DNA of 64,000 nucleotides from Lithospermum erythrorhizon (taxonomy: Eukaryota > Streptophyta > Magnoliopsida > Boraginales > Boraginaceae): contig JADFUC010000174.1 of assembly GCA_019722365.1 (NCBI GenBank), positions 36,902-100,901 of the forward strand. Reading direction: 5' to 3'. Position 1 is the stretch's first letter. The number at the start of each line of letters is the position of its first letter. Shown here one piece after another: positions 34,487-46,560 of the stretch. Position numbers and translations under genes: made by a program. The notes under the pieces are model-generated. The model made no database searches. It was not told where the DNA came from and was given only the letters and a program-made list of their open reading frames with translations.

Positions 34487-36489
34487 ATTTTGGTATCGGA
34501 GGCTTAGGTTTCGGATTACTTGGGTTATACGTGTGGTTGTCAATGCGACTTGTTTGGAGTCATTTGTGAGTGGTGATAACTTTGTAAAGTGCGAGTCTTT
34601 CTTTTTGTTAGTAGGCTGGTGAGGATCTTTGAGAGTTAAGTGGAAGGGGGTAGGCCGAGAGGTGCTAGGGGTAGGCCAGAGGAGGCAGTACGGTAGGGTA
34701 TAGGCTGTTGATGAGTATAGCGTGGGCCAGAGATCAGGAGGTGCGATCGCCGGGCGGGTTGAGGTAGACCTTGGAGAGGAGAGTGTAGATGCTTTCAGTG
34801 GGTGACGGCCGGGAGGTCAATTCTAGAGTAGGATTGTTTGACCCGGTTTTGAAGGGATCTCCGAAGTTTCAGGGGAGTTCGCGGAGCTTGAGGCTATTGA
34901 GTTAAATCGGGACATAAGTCCATTTTTGGCGATGGGGATTGTGGGCGAGATGAGAGTGAAGTTTGCTACTTATAGACTTCGAGTGCAGAGTGGCCAGTGG
35001 GAGAACCCGAGTTAACTTTTTGGCTAACGAAGAGGTCGTATTTAGCAGGAGCGATTTGTTGAGGCACCGGGAGAATTATTGTTTAGAGACCAGCATGGCG
35101 GCACTGGAGAGAGAGGCGTTCGTTGGCCAGGAGGTTGAGGAGTGGAGTGGAGGTACGAGGCAGTTAGGTGATGTGCCGACTACTTCTGATGTTTATCCGG
35201 TAGAGGCGAAGGATCAACTGGAGGATTCGGGGATGGGTTGTGGGAGATACGTCGCGGATCTCATTGATGGTTTTACTAGTTTCCGTGATGTGAGAATCTG
35301 TTGAAGATGGAAATGGAGTTAGCAGAGCCAGAGGCTAGTGGATCGAGGAGGAGTCGACCTGAGACTTTCAGTTCCGGTAGGCCTACTAGCTCTAGAGTTC
35401 AGAGGAGGACTGGACAGTGAGTCGTCACAGGCGGGATTCTTGATGCTCGGCGATTCGCCCGAGGATTGATATCGCTCTTTACTTGGCGGTGGGCGCTGCG
35501 AGATCCGGTGGGGTCGAGTAGTCTTCGAGTTCGAGGAGAAGTATCATTTGTTACCGTTGCTTGATCGGATTAGACACGTACACCGGGATTCTTAGAGAGG
35601 GTGATGTGTTATCGTCTTGACGAAGACATCGCGTGCCCCCGATTTCTTAGAGAGGTGCTAGTACTTTAAGCGGTTAAACCGGGCGGAAATTGTCGAGAGG
35701 AATCGTGGTGGTGATCGGCCGTGGAGGCAGGGGGATATGGGGCCGGAGGGACCTCGGAGGAGGCAGCAGTGGGTAGCGACTGAGTGGAGCGATCGAGGCG
35801 ATTCGTACCGTTACTCGTCGGAGGCGCGGGATACCCCAGTGGTGGCAGTGCATTATTTAAATGATATTGAGGTTAGAGTGTTGTTTGATTTGGGGCTAGC
35901 GTTCTTTTTGTTTCTCGAGTTTTTATTTACACTTATCGTATGTTGTGTGCACTGCACTGTTCCTTGAGATTATGACACCGGTAGGGAGGTCGGTTGTGGT
36001 TGGAGCTTGTATTTAAACGTCCTTTGATTGTATGTGGTCAGGTTGTTGTCTGTCGATTTACTTCCATTTTGAGCTTTACGATTTTGACCTTATTTTGGGT
36101 ATGGATTGCTTGGGAAACATCGTGCGTTATTGATTGCGTGAAGGGTGCTTTTTGTGGGTTCGGAGGGCCGGATATCCGATTTGTAGGAGACAAAAAGATT
36201 TTGCCTTCGAGTTTTGTATCGACACTTGAAGAATTTAGGGAGGATTGGTCGAGAAAGGGGTGTATTGGAGTTCTTGGGGTATGGTTGATTTGAATAGAGA
36301 GAAGAGGCGGATTAGAGGATGTGCGGCGGGTTGTTAGAGTTCGGATGTTTTTCACGAGGACTTGCAGGATTGCCGGAGAGGGGTGAATTTCTTTATTGAG
36401 GTTATTCAGTGCGGCGCCAATTTCTCTTCCACCGTGCCGGATGGCTCGGCCGAGTTACGAGGTGGACTTTCGATTCTGGGGAGTTGTTG

Positions 36490-36900
36490 GAGAAAGGATT
36501 CATGGAGCCGAGTGTATCTCGTAAGTGCGCCCGGTGTTGTTTGTGAAAAGGATGGTTCGGTACGTGTGGTAGTATAGGCAGGTTGAGATAAAGTGATATT
36601 AAGAACCGATACCCATTGCCCGAAATTGACGATTTGTTCGGTGAAGGATGCGAGGTGTTCTGAAGGTGATTTGCGATGCAGTTGTAAATCAGTTGAGGAT
36701 CAAAGAGAGGATATTTAATCGGCTTTCCGATCTCGTTATGGACATTATGAGTTTATAGTGATGCCATTTGGATTGTGAATGCACCGGCGGCGCTTTATGG
36801 ATTTGATGAGCCAAGGGTGTTTCGAGGTATTTGGATGAGTTTATGAGGTGGTATTCATTGATGATATTCGATTATATATTACAGAGGGAGGAGGGCGTAG
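36490..36900 (+). pseudogene. Chromovirus reverse transcriptase remnant
   Basis: Reads as EPSVS, VLFVKRM, IKNRYPLP-like, DDLF, QLRIK, GHYEFIVMPFGL, NAPAAFMDLM and DEF in several frames. The metal-binding YVDD-type box is not legible: the corresponding place (around 36855) reads FIDDI in one frame. At least six frame changes or stops make it nonfunctional. Confidence 0.8.
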
Positions 36901-37249
36901 AGGCTGGGATTGTGTGTTGAGGACAATAGCGGCACCGGTTGTACCAGAAGTTTTTCTAAATGTGAGTTACGGTTGGCGAAGTCTGATTCACAGGTCGTAT
37001 TTATTTACGGCGAGGGTATTTGTGTTGATCACTTGAGAGGTGGAGGCGTGAACAGTGGAGCGTCCACATGAAGTGTGGCCCCGAGGTTAGGAGTTTCTTA
37101 GGGGATTGGTAGTTATTACAGGGAGATTCATCGAGGACTTTTCTTTGATTGCAGCGCCATTGACCGAGTTGATGACCCGGAAAAGGAGTTCCGTTTATTT
37201 CGGATGATGATTGTGAGGATTGTTTCGAGGTACTAAAGGGGATTGACTG

Positions 37250-38480
37250 CAGGCTCTAGTGTTGGCGATACCGTCAAGTTACGAGGCCTACGTGATTTAT
37301 AGCGATGCCTCGCGTCGGGCTTGTGGTGTTACGATGCGAGAATGGAAAGGTGATTGCCTATGCTTCCCCGACGATTGAGGAATCACGAGGAAGAAGCCCA
37401 TCAGGCCACATGATCTTGAGCTAAGCGGCGATAGTCTTTCGCGTTGAGTGTGGAGACATTATCGTATGGGGTTAAATGCGATTTTCTTGTCATAAGAGTT
37501 TGAAGTATCTTCCGGCCTTGAGAGATTTGAATTTGAGCGAGAGGGGTGGATGGAGTTCATCGGTGATTATGACTTGACTATTGAGTACCGCGAGGAAGGA
37601 AAATGTAGTAGTTGATCTTATTTGAGTAGAAATCAAAGGACCCGGAGAGAGATATAACGTTGGGGAGTCGTTTTAATGTCGGTAGCGGCCAGGGAGATTT
37701 TTGCCCATATGAGAGTTCGACCGATTGCTTATAGATCAATCTTAGAATTGTAGCGACGGGATGAAATTTGAGGCTATCGGTAGTGATGTAGTAAGGGTCG
37801 AGATCGAATTTCACAGTTGATGAGAGTGGAGCCTTGAGGATGAACGGCAGATTGTGTCTGGTATTCGGATGGTGAGAAGGAGATTCTTGATGAGGCTTCA
37901 TGTCTTTCCACATAAGCGTGCGCCGGGTAGCAGATGTCTGCAAGTGATTTGAGGTTGGCGTATTGGTGGCCATATGAAGAGAGAGATCCTTGAGTTTGTG
38001 GCTTGGTTTGTCAGCAGGTGAAGGCCGAGCATAGACATCCTGCGGGTTTATTGTAGACTCTTCCTATTTCTGAGTGGACATGGGAGAATATCACTATGGA
38101 CTTTGTGTTTGAAACTGCAGGGCGTTGGGCGGCATGGCGGGATGCAGGTGGTGTGGATGAGTTATCGAGAGTCGGCTCATTTCCTACCTATCAAATCTCT
38201 GAGATGAGCACGAGAGACTGGCAATCTATGAATCGGTGTGAGGTTACCCACGGGGGTTCGATTGTCGATCATTTCGGACCTCGTGCTAGATTCAACAGTG
38301 CAGGAGGGGGTTTCCGGGGAGGCAGGGACTAGAGTGGAGTTGAGTAAATGCTTTTTCGCTGAGCCAGATGGGCAATGCGAGAGGGCGATACGGGGCGTTG
38401 GAGGATGCTCGGGCTTGTGTTGAACTTCTCCGGAAGTGGGATGATAAGTTTCCCGAATGCAGGTTAGCTACAACGGCGAG
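37250..38480 (+). pseudogene. Chromovirus RNase H and integrase remnants
   Basis: RNase H begins at YVIYSDASR (first catalytic Asp present) and ends near the DLTIEYR segment. Integrase follows with CQQVKAEHRHPAGLL and the catalytic-core start TMDFV (first Asp present). A later stretch (38350-38450) matches the region AMREGDTG, LEDARACVELL, WDDKFP. Frames change repeatedly. Confidence 0.75.
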
Positions 38481-39223
38481 CTTTCCGTCTTGGTATTATT
38501 GAGATAGCACACTTTTGAGGCATTGTATGGGCGGAGGTGTGGCATCAGTTTGTTGGAATGAGGTAGGAGTGAGGAAAGTTCTGATTACGAGTTGGTCGAG
38601 AGTTGTTCAGAAGCGGATCCAGGTTGATTCGGCTGACATCGACGGCTTCAGGTATTGAGAAGAAATGCAGCGGATCATCCTTGAGTGGAAACATGGTTTG
38701 AGGTCGGCTGACATTGTGTTCTGAGGTATCTCCGTGGAAGGGAGTGATGGTTTTGGGAGGAAAGGGAAGTTGAGTCCTCGTTATATTGGACGTTGAGATC
38801 ACTTGGGAGAGTTGGCTCCGTGGGCTTTATCGGTTGGCGTTGCCTCCCGAGTTTGGATAGGATTCATAATGTGTTGTGTCACTTGTTTGAGAAAGTATAT
38901 TCTTGACGAATTCGCGTATTCTTAATGCCTCCGGTGGAAGCAGGAGGAACCTCACGTTTGAGGAAAGACCGGTGGAAATTTTGGACGGAAGAAGGTTTTG
39001 AGGTAAGGTAGTGGCATGAGTGAAGTCAAATGGAGGAATCGTGTAGGAGGCGACTTAGGAGCGTGAGGATGAGATGAGGCAGGTGCAACGACTCTTCGAG
39101 TAGATGTGAGTTTGTATTTCTTTTTGTTTGGTATGGTATTTGATTTTGTGTTACATGATTTATGTTAACTGCTTGGTTGTGGGGTTGTTAAATTTCGAGT
39201 CGAAATTTTATTAAAATAGTGGG

Positions 39224-42039
39224 TGTAATAACCCTTTCACGTTAAAAAAAAAAAAATTTAAAATTTTTCGGTCGGTGGTGGGACAGGAGATAGTATACTT
39301 TCGATGATAATATTATTTCATAAATTATTTGAGCGAATACATTTATAATTTAGTAGTAATAGCGAGGGACCGAGTTAGTTAGATCGTTCGATGGATTCGA
39401 TAACTCGGTCGGCGTGATTTCGGTCCGCAAACTCTGTGCGGTTTTCAAGACTTAAGAGTTAAGTTATCACATCTTCCATCTTATCTCGTCAAACCTGAAT
39501 ATCTTATAAGCCTTACTACATCTTTAGTTTGAGATTCCCATAAAGACAAAACAAGAATTTTTTCTTCCATTTCTTCGCTTTGTTGTTTATAAAGAACTAC
39601 TCAGTCGATTATTAAGGTTTTCCAACGTCTTCCCTTGATTTTGAGGTAAGAAAATAGTGTTTTTAGTTGATTTTTAGGGTTGACTTTTGGTTGACTTTTT
39701 ACGTAATTGATTTTATGATGGATGCTTAGTTTGTTATGGATGCTATGATGTATATAAGTGATAAATTCATGACTTAGAGGTGGTTTGAGATGTTATGGTC
39801 GAGTTATTGACTTTTCTAGGTTCGGTTGACTTTTGGGGTTGATATTTTTATAAGACTTTAAATGTGTAGGAGTTTAATTAGGACCTTATTGTAGTTGTTG
39901 TGATTTAAAATTGATTAAAAGGTAGTTAGGTTGAAAAGTGTTATTTTTTCAAGTTGACTTATAATAGATATTTTGGGTATAGGTTGTTAATTATGGACTT
40001 GAGGGTTAATTAGAATGACTTATAATTTGATTTGAAATGTTAAAATAATAAGGTGAAATTCTAGGAGATCGATTGGATTGTGTCCGGCCAAGGATTATTG
40101 ATTAGATTGTTATCAGTCATTTTAGACCGTTTAAAATAGTTCCTTTAGAGTTGGTAGCGTGTCAGCCTTCTGGGAGAAGCAGTATTGTAGTAGGTTTTGA
40201 TTATACTTTACGGGTGTTTTGTTGGGCGTTGATCGTGGTAAGGCGATTACCGTGATTGGTGTAGTTTTTTTTGATGGTGGGGGGTAGAAGGGCCGATGCG
40301 GCGAGCGACCCCGTGAATCGGAATCGACATTGGAGCGGTGCGGTGGTGATGTCGCCCCGGGGTATCTTATTTAGCGCCACCAGCAGACACTCGAACACAC
40401 TTGGCTACGTGAAACCGGGTCGAGTTAGGCTTTCCTCTGGCTCGTTAGGGCAAAAAAAAAGGTGTATTAATGCTTGGGGATTTGTGGTAGCTTCAGGGGT
40501 GAGTACTTATCTGCATGGTGTTCTTTTACGTACTTACTTTAATTGTATGAACATGTTATTGTGGTACGATTATGTGAGAATGATGCATGTCATTGTGTTA
40601 TGATTACGTGAGAATGATATACATGCATAATTTTTGTATGATTATGTGATTCGTTTGTGTGAGCCATGATATGATTATGTAATTATGATACGTGGCGTTG
40701 AGGTAGCGAGGTAAGTAATAGCTTGAACTCCCCTGACTTATATTTACGATGATTTACGTAGCCTTGTCGATGCTGTTGTATTCCACTGTGGCAGCCAAAA
40801 CATGTATTTACGTAGCCCTTGTCGGCGGTGTGTTTGACTTACGATTGTGAGATGTTTTAGGCGTAATAACTTTGGATATTGTTTGGGAGTAAATTAGTTT
40901 GTTATTGAGAGGTGTTGGTTAGGAGTTATGTATGACAGAGTGAGCTTGAGTATCAGGGATTTGACCTTATGTTGGGATGATTAGGGGTTAGGTATTTCGC
41001 TGCCTTAGGATATGTGGCCATTATTGGCCTTATCTTCTCGGTATAAGGCGGTATGACTGCTGATCACTTTGTTGTGTGCGTTGTCGGTATGGCCACATCA
41101 CTACGGTATAGTTGCGGCGGTTTAGATTATACTTTTCACGGTATAAGGGCCGGTATGAGTCTTTATGATCGAACTTTTGCTTTGTGCATTGGCCATTGTG
41201 GCCACATGCTACGGTATAGTTGTGCGGTTTGGCCTTATACTTGATTATAAGAGGCGGTGTTTATTAGCCGGTTGATCCGTTCATAGCGGGTAGGCGGATT
41301 GAGTATATCATAGCGTTAGATGTTAATTATATTTGTGGAGATATGAGATAGAAGGTGATGACTAGAGTTATAGTCATTGTTGGTCTACATGATTTTATTA
41401 GGAAGTGTTTGTGTACCTTATTGAGACATGCTGGAATATTATTGTATGACTTTGTAGGTAGTCTGGATATATATATACGTAATTTATCCGTGTTGGGATA
41501 TTATAATATTGTGCGTCGTTACGTATGGTAAGTTCACACTTTATTAAGTGTTCACTAAGCTTAAGTAGCTTCACGCCCTTTTTATGGCGGCATTTTTCAT
41601 TTGTGCCGGGTTGACGGGCAGTAGTTGAGCCGGGAGGGCATTGGAGAGTTGTTAGGTGGCTAGGTGAACATCGAATTGGCGGAGGATCCTCATGATCGAG
41701 TTTGATGTGTTGTCCCATTGTTTTTGATTGTTGTACTATTTTGAACTTTGCTTGTCGGCAGATACTTTGTATTACGAGTACGGTGCTTCTTGTTTGTAGC
41801 CTTCTTAGGCATTCTGTTATTCGGAGATGTTGTATATATATATGGTGTTGGTTAGTTAGATGTCACTTTGATGGATTTGTAAAATTTTAAAAGCGTATCA
41901 TTTGAGAATATTAATGGAAATCAAATTTTTGGATGAAGCAGTAGTTTTTAAAGCGGAGTCGTCCATCGGTTTGGTGACTGCAGTGTTACGGATTATAATG
42001 ATTCTGCCTCGGTGGCCGACACAGGCGGATCGATTCTGA
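39224..42039 (+). mobile_element. 3' LTR of the chromovirus
   Basis: Starts TGTAATAACCCTTTCACG directly after the internal region and ends ATTCTGA, about 2.8 kb. It is colinear with the solo LTR at 21245-23924 but diverged by many single-base indels. Just beyond it, CATATGGAGGCTTGGG resembles the primer-site region at 34491-34510. Confidence 0.82.
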
Positions 42040-45000
42040 CCTCTCATATGGAGGCTTGGGTGATAACCGTTAGGCTAGAAGCCTTGGTTTATTATTATCA
42101 TTATTATTATTATTATTGGATTTTGTTGGAGGATTAATGCTAGAGAGAAGATAATGTTGAAATTTCCGTATAATTCACCGCGATGAAGAACAACAACAAA
42201 CTTGTGCACCGAATCACATCACAAAAGACACTATTTGTATGCCAGGCATCTGACCAACGGATACCTTTTGAAATGCAACATAAATTCGTCTACTTGGCCC
42301 GACAACGGGACTTAGGTATTGGCAGCACATCTCGAACTATTCGATCTTTCTACGGAACAAAAAGTCAGCGTCGGGACTTAGGTCGAGGACTTATAAACTC
42401 GGCGATCTCGAATGTTAATGATCACCATTTATTTGAGACTCACAAAACTTTACATGACGAGTTTAGGAATACAAGATAGGTAGCTCTGTGAACCTTCCAA
42501 TTAGTGCAAACAACTCTCAAAGCCTGAGTTAGGTAATAAGAAGATTGAACTTGAACCCGTAATTGCTAGAACCCGAGTTATCGCTGAGCACGTTTTCATG
42601 CAAGGCACTTTCTCTGACTCCTCGGCGCTATTTTATACGGTCATATACTAATCCATAATAGGTAGAGAACATTAAAAGAAATCACAATTTTTCTTATGAG
42701 AAAGCGACCACCCAACTTTATGTTAAATGCATAGGTGAAGTTTGACTACTCAGGTTATTAGAGTGAACTAAAATAATAACTTCATTAAAGTACTAAACTT
42801 CGACCTTCTCCATGTATGAAAAGCAGGTAGCATATGCGGAATGCTCTTAATTCTAGCACATAAGAATGACATTGTGCCATTGAATTCCGAGATTATATAA
42901 GTTTTCAGCGTCGATGGTAGTTTCCGTCAGCAATTATGGTGATATTTCGGAGTCCATTTGTGACCGTCATCTAACCATTTTCACATTGATGATGGTTTGT
43001 AAGAGAATCGGTTATGTTATCCCTTGTCTTAACATATAATATGGTCACCACTCCTTTTCGATGTTCTTACACATTTGTCTATACTTTCTTTGGTATACCG
43101 TCTCGCTGACCGATCTACATTCTTGCGGTGAAAATAAGTTTATTCTTGGTTATGGCCATAACTTACTTTCAACTTTTACATTTTGCGTATCTTTTACTGC
43201 TCTTGATCCAATAAAATACTCGAATTCTATATGGCTTTTTGCCCCCTTGTTGTAAATTTTCTCCATCTTAATTTGACTTCACAAATATTATTATCTCGTA
43301 TTAATGCAAGTAAATGGCATGACCCTTTTAGAACATTTGGATTTTAGACTAACCTTATAGTCTTCCTTAATAATTCGAGTTTTCCATCAACTTTCTTTCC
43401 AATGTTTATAAAGGAATTTTCTAGTGAATCTTGACATTTAACATAGTATTATACGAAGATAATTCAAGTGTTATGTATCTGAGCACTTGCACTGCAATGG
43501 CTCGCCGCGATTCAAATTGTGCAACTTCTATCGATTTATAAATTTTAATTCTTCAAGTTAATTGGATTTTCCAATAACTTTATAGAGTGAGCTTTAGTAA
43601 GAAAATATTTCATATTTTCCTTTCCACATTTACCATAAATATTATACTCTTCACTAACATCTTTCAATGAAAGATTGCAGTTCAAATATCTTAGTTTTAC
43701 TTGTTTAAGCCGAGATAGGGCATATTACAAACAGATGAAGTCGTATCTCGTATGCCGTGCTTGTCGTCGATGACTACCCATGATATCTGTAATGCCGAGG
43801 TTGGTCTAAATATCTTTCAAGTTAAGTAACTTTTTTACTCTCATATTTAACATCCATTTGGAACATATGCATATAATTGTATAATACGTCATCACAATGA
43901 TATTGGATGTTTATTTTTCAAAATTACACACAGAAATAATTTCATTTTTCTCCTTTAGAAACTTGCTTCTCTTGCCTTCATGATTATTTAATAATAATCC
44001 ATATATCCTATTCAAAAATAGGTTAAGACTTCACGAAACACCCGTTTCTGTATGTGGATATTAAATCATTTTTATATTTACACAAATTGGTTTACTAGAA
44101 AACAATGGGACATGGTGAGATATCATTACGAACTTCGTCAATATGGCTTCTGATTAATTTTGTTTCTCAAATTCGCTTGATCTGCGTTTCCCTACTTACA
44201 TATGTACCCCGAATATGCTATAATTTGTATCTTGTCATTACTATCTGGGATATTACGTCATAACATCATTTGTGAAGAGAATTCTTGTTGGTTGATTTGA
44301 TAACCACTCTTGAATTCTATCATAGATCAGCTGCTATTAACTTCTAGTGACATTTCTCTTTTCGTTGTTGCCTTTTTTACTAACACTTAGAGAATAATTG
44401 AGTTTCATATCATAACATATATATAGAATTTACTTAGATTCCATGCTTGATACTTTAAAATGTAGGTTCTCTAAAAATCCTTGCGTTAAAGTATTTCCAC
44501 ATAATGTTAAGTTTGAGATATCTATATGCCCCAGTTGACAATTTCCAAATTTAGTCTCAAAATCGCCATTTAAGTCAAATTTTTTTTTTTTTTATTAAAT
44601 ACTTGAGCTAAATCTTTTGACTTACTTAGAGGCTCCTTCATGATTTAATCATGTCGCTGTCTAAACATGTAGATCGATTGATCAAACCAATATGCACAAG
44701 TTCTATAATATAGAACTTAAATATTCTGCAGACCACTTTATCTCACAGGCCTTTCACGTTTCACGATCTTTTTTGTCATGGTTTCCATTCTCATAATATA
44801 AATATATTATCACATCATATAAAACAAAATAAATATAATCATATTTACACACAAGTTAGGTGAAAGTCCTTTATAGCCATATTTAAAGTATCATGCCTCA
44901 TAAGATTCTCTTTCACACTTTAAAGATATTTCAAGTCACTTTCCAAAATGAATATAATTTAGAATTTCCTTTCACAATCCCACTAATATCTCTTTTGTGT

Positions 45001-45615
45001 ATTTCCACTTCGTAAATCTCAAAAAAAACTTATGGCGACAATGTTGTTTATCATTTGTGATATTTGAAAGATCACTCTCATTTAATACACAAGTAATTGT
45101 CCATTTTCATAGTGTACCTCAAATATACTTCTAAAATATGTATTAATTTATTTCAATAAAATAGAAATAAGATCATCTTTGAAGTTAGCACTTCAAAACT
45201 CTTGATCTTAGCACCTTGGCTAAATTAATTCTTTGAACAAACACATCTCACTATGAATTGAAGATTCTCGTATCATCAAGATATATTTATGATACGAAAT
45301 TCTAAGACTTGACTCACATATGGCTTACTTTCTTCACCATCGGATCTCATATAAGATGATGTCTCGCACATTTCATATCGACACATATACATGGCAATAA
45401 TCTTAAAGTCATTTATGAAAAAAGTATATCACTTGGTGAATCCCTTTTCAAACTTGAAATTCATATTCAATTGTCTTGTCATTCAAACTCGATTTCCAAA
45501 TTTTTCGTATACTAAATCATGTATTCACATATAATATCCATGAACATATAGACACTAATATACTCTTTGTTTATCATCATATGAACTATAGTGATTTTAT
45601 AGATGGAAATGGGAT
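42040..45615. other. AT-rich repeat-like DNA, no gene recognised
   Basis: Starts with primer-site-like and TTA-rich sequence (42080-42120), then long AT-rich DNA without coding signal on either strand. The 18-mer GAACAACAACAAACTTGT (42188) recurs at 49911. It is probably decayed retroelement DNA. Confidence 0.35.
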
Positions 45616-45945
45616 TGTTAATAGATTTAGTTGGTGCGATTAATTGATTTCGAATGACAGAAGTCAAATGTCTCATAATTAGCGCAGAGGTCGGCCGAAT
45701 CGAAGCATCTACCCGACTCTTAAAGGTTTACACACAAATGTATTTTATTGAGAGGGAACAAAAGAATTAGCTTTCTCACAAGTGCACATAACAACTAAGA
45801 GGAAAGCTCTATTCTTTTTGGCTTCATAAAACTAGAGGGCAAACACTCATATAAATAATATTATATTAGGGTTAGTTTTAGGTTTAATCAAGAGGGTGAT
45901 AATATTGGGTTGGGCTAATTGGTGTAGTGGGCCAATAGGTTAACA
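45616..45945 (-). mobile_element. LTR-like segment with TGTTAA...TTAACA ends
   Basis: The 330-bp block begins TGTTAATAG and ends GGTTAACA, giving 6-bp inverted termini. On the minus strand it holds AATAAAATAC (a polyadenylation-like signal). No flanking duplication was found and no partner LTR was identified, so this is a candidate only. Confidence 0.4.
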
Positions 45946-46094
45946 ATCTCCGCTCTGGACTAAAACCTTCGGTGACATAACATGAAAATCATGAACCTCG
46001 TAAATCACCAACCTATTGCCCGCTAAAATCACAAAATAATACAATGTGGAAGCATATACGCAATTATACTATTCACCAGGCAGGACAAAACCAC

Positions 46095-46560
46095 TATGAC
46101 AGAGTCCCAAGGGACCGAACTCTAACAAAGGGTCATCGAGTTCAACATAAGTACACTAATATCACAAAGATCGAGACAAGAACACCAAGCATGCCATCAA
46201 GTACATTCACACAAGAAAGAGCAGCAGAACAAAAAAAGATGTCAAGTTGCAAAGATTTGGGGACCACGATCACAGAAAGCGTTTCAGAATCGCGAAAGGG
46301 CGAACTACACCACCGAAGGTACTGGGGTTTGACAAGCAAATGCCGCGAACACTAATAATGTCAAGTCCCGCAAAGGGCGGAACTCTATCTGAAAGGTCTC
46401 GAATTAGAGCAAGCGAACCGCGAATACTAATGTTATCGAGTCCTTGAAAGGACTAACTCTACCGAAGGTCTCGAGGATTCGACAAGCGAGGAGACACGAA
46501 CACTAATCATGTAAAGTCCACAAAGGACCAAAACTTCTACCACAAGTTCGTCAGGCAAAC
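46095..46560. repeat. Degenerate ~70-bp tandem array
   Basis: Units share CAAGTCC.CAAAGGGAC, GAACTCTACC(G)AAAGGTCTCG, GACAAGC and CGCGAACACTAAT. Four are clear between about 46270 and 46560, with a partial unit near 46105-46147. Divergence between units is roughly a quarter of positions by eye. Confidence 0.75.

Larger units (their letters stand above)
34487..39223 (+). mobile_element. Decayed Tekay/Del-like chromovirus, internal region
   Basis: Ty3/gypsy proteins are recognisable in shifting frames. RT (36490-36900): PVLFVKRM, then NRYPLPEIDDLF, YHYEF/RYGHYEF, MPFGL*NAPAAFMDLM. RNase H (37250-37640): SSYEAYVIYSDASR, HDLEL, VWRHYRMGLNAI, RRWMEFIGDYDLTIEYR-like. Integrase (37950-38480): LVCQQVKAEHRHPAG, LPISEWTWENITMDFV. 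Post-integrase GKLSPRYIG (about 38765). A chromodomain trace VKWRNRVGG lies near 39025. The order gag-pol-chromodomain and the LTR over 2.5 kb fit the Tekay (Del) lineage. Stops and frameshifts are everywhere; nothing here can be translated whole. Confidence 0.85.

Noticed and set aside
35994..36355. Open frames of about 100 codons on both strands in the chromovirus
   Set aside because: These are chance frames in decayed pol sequence; the retroviral motifs run through other frames.
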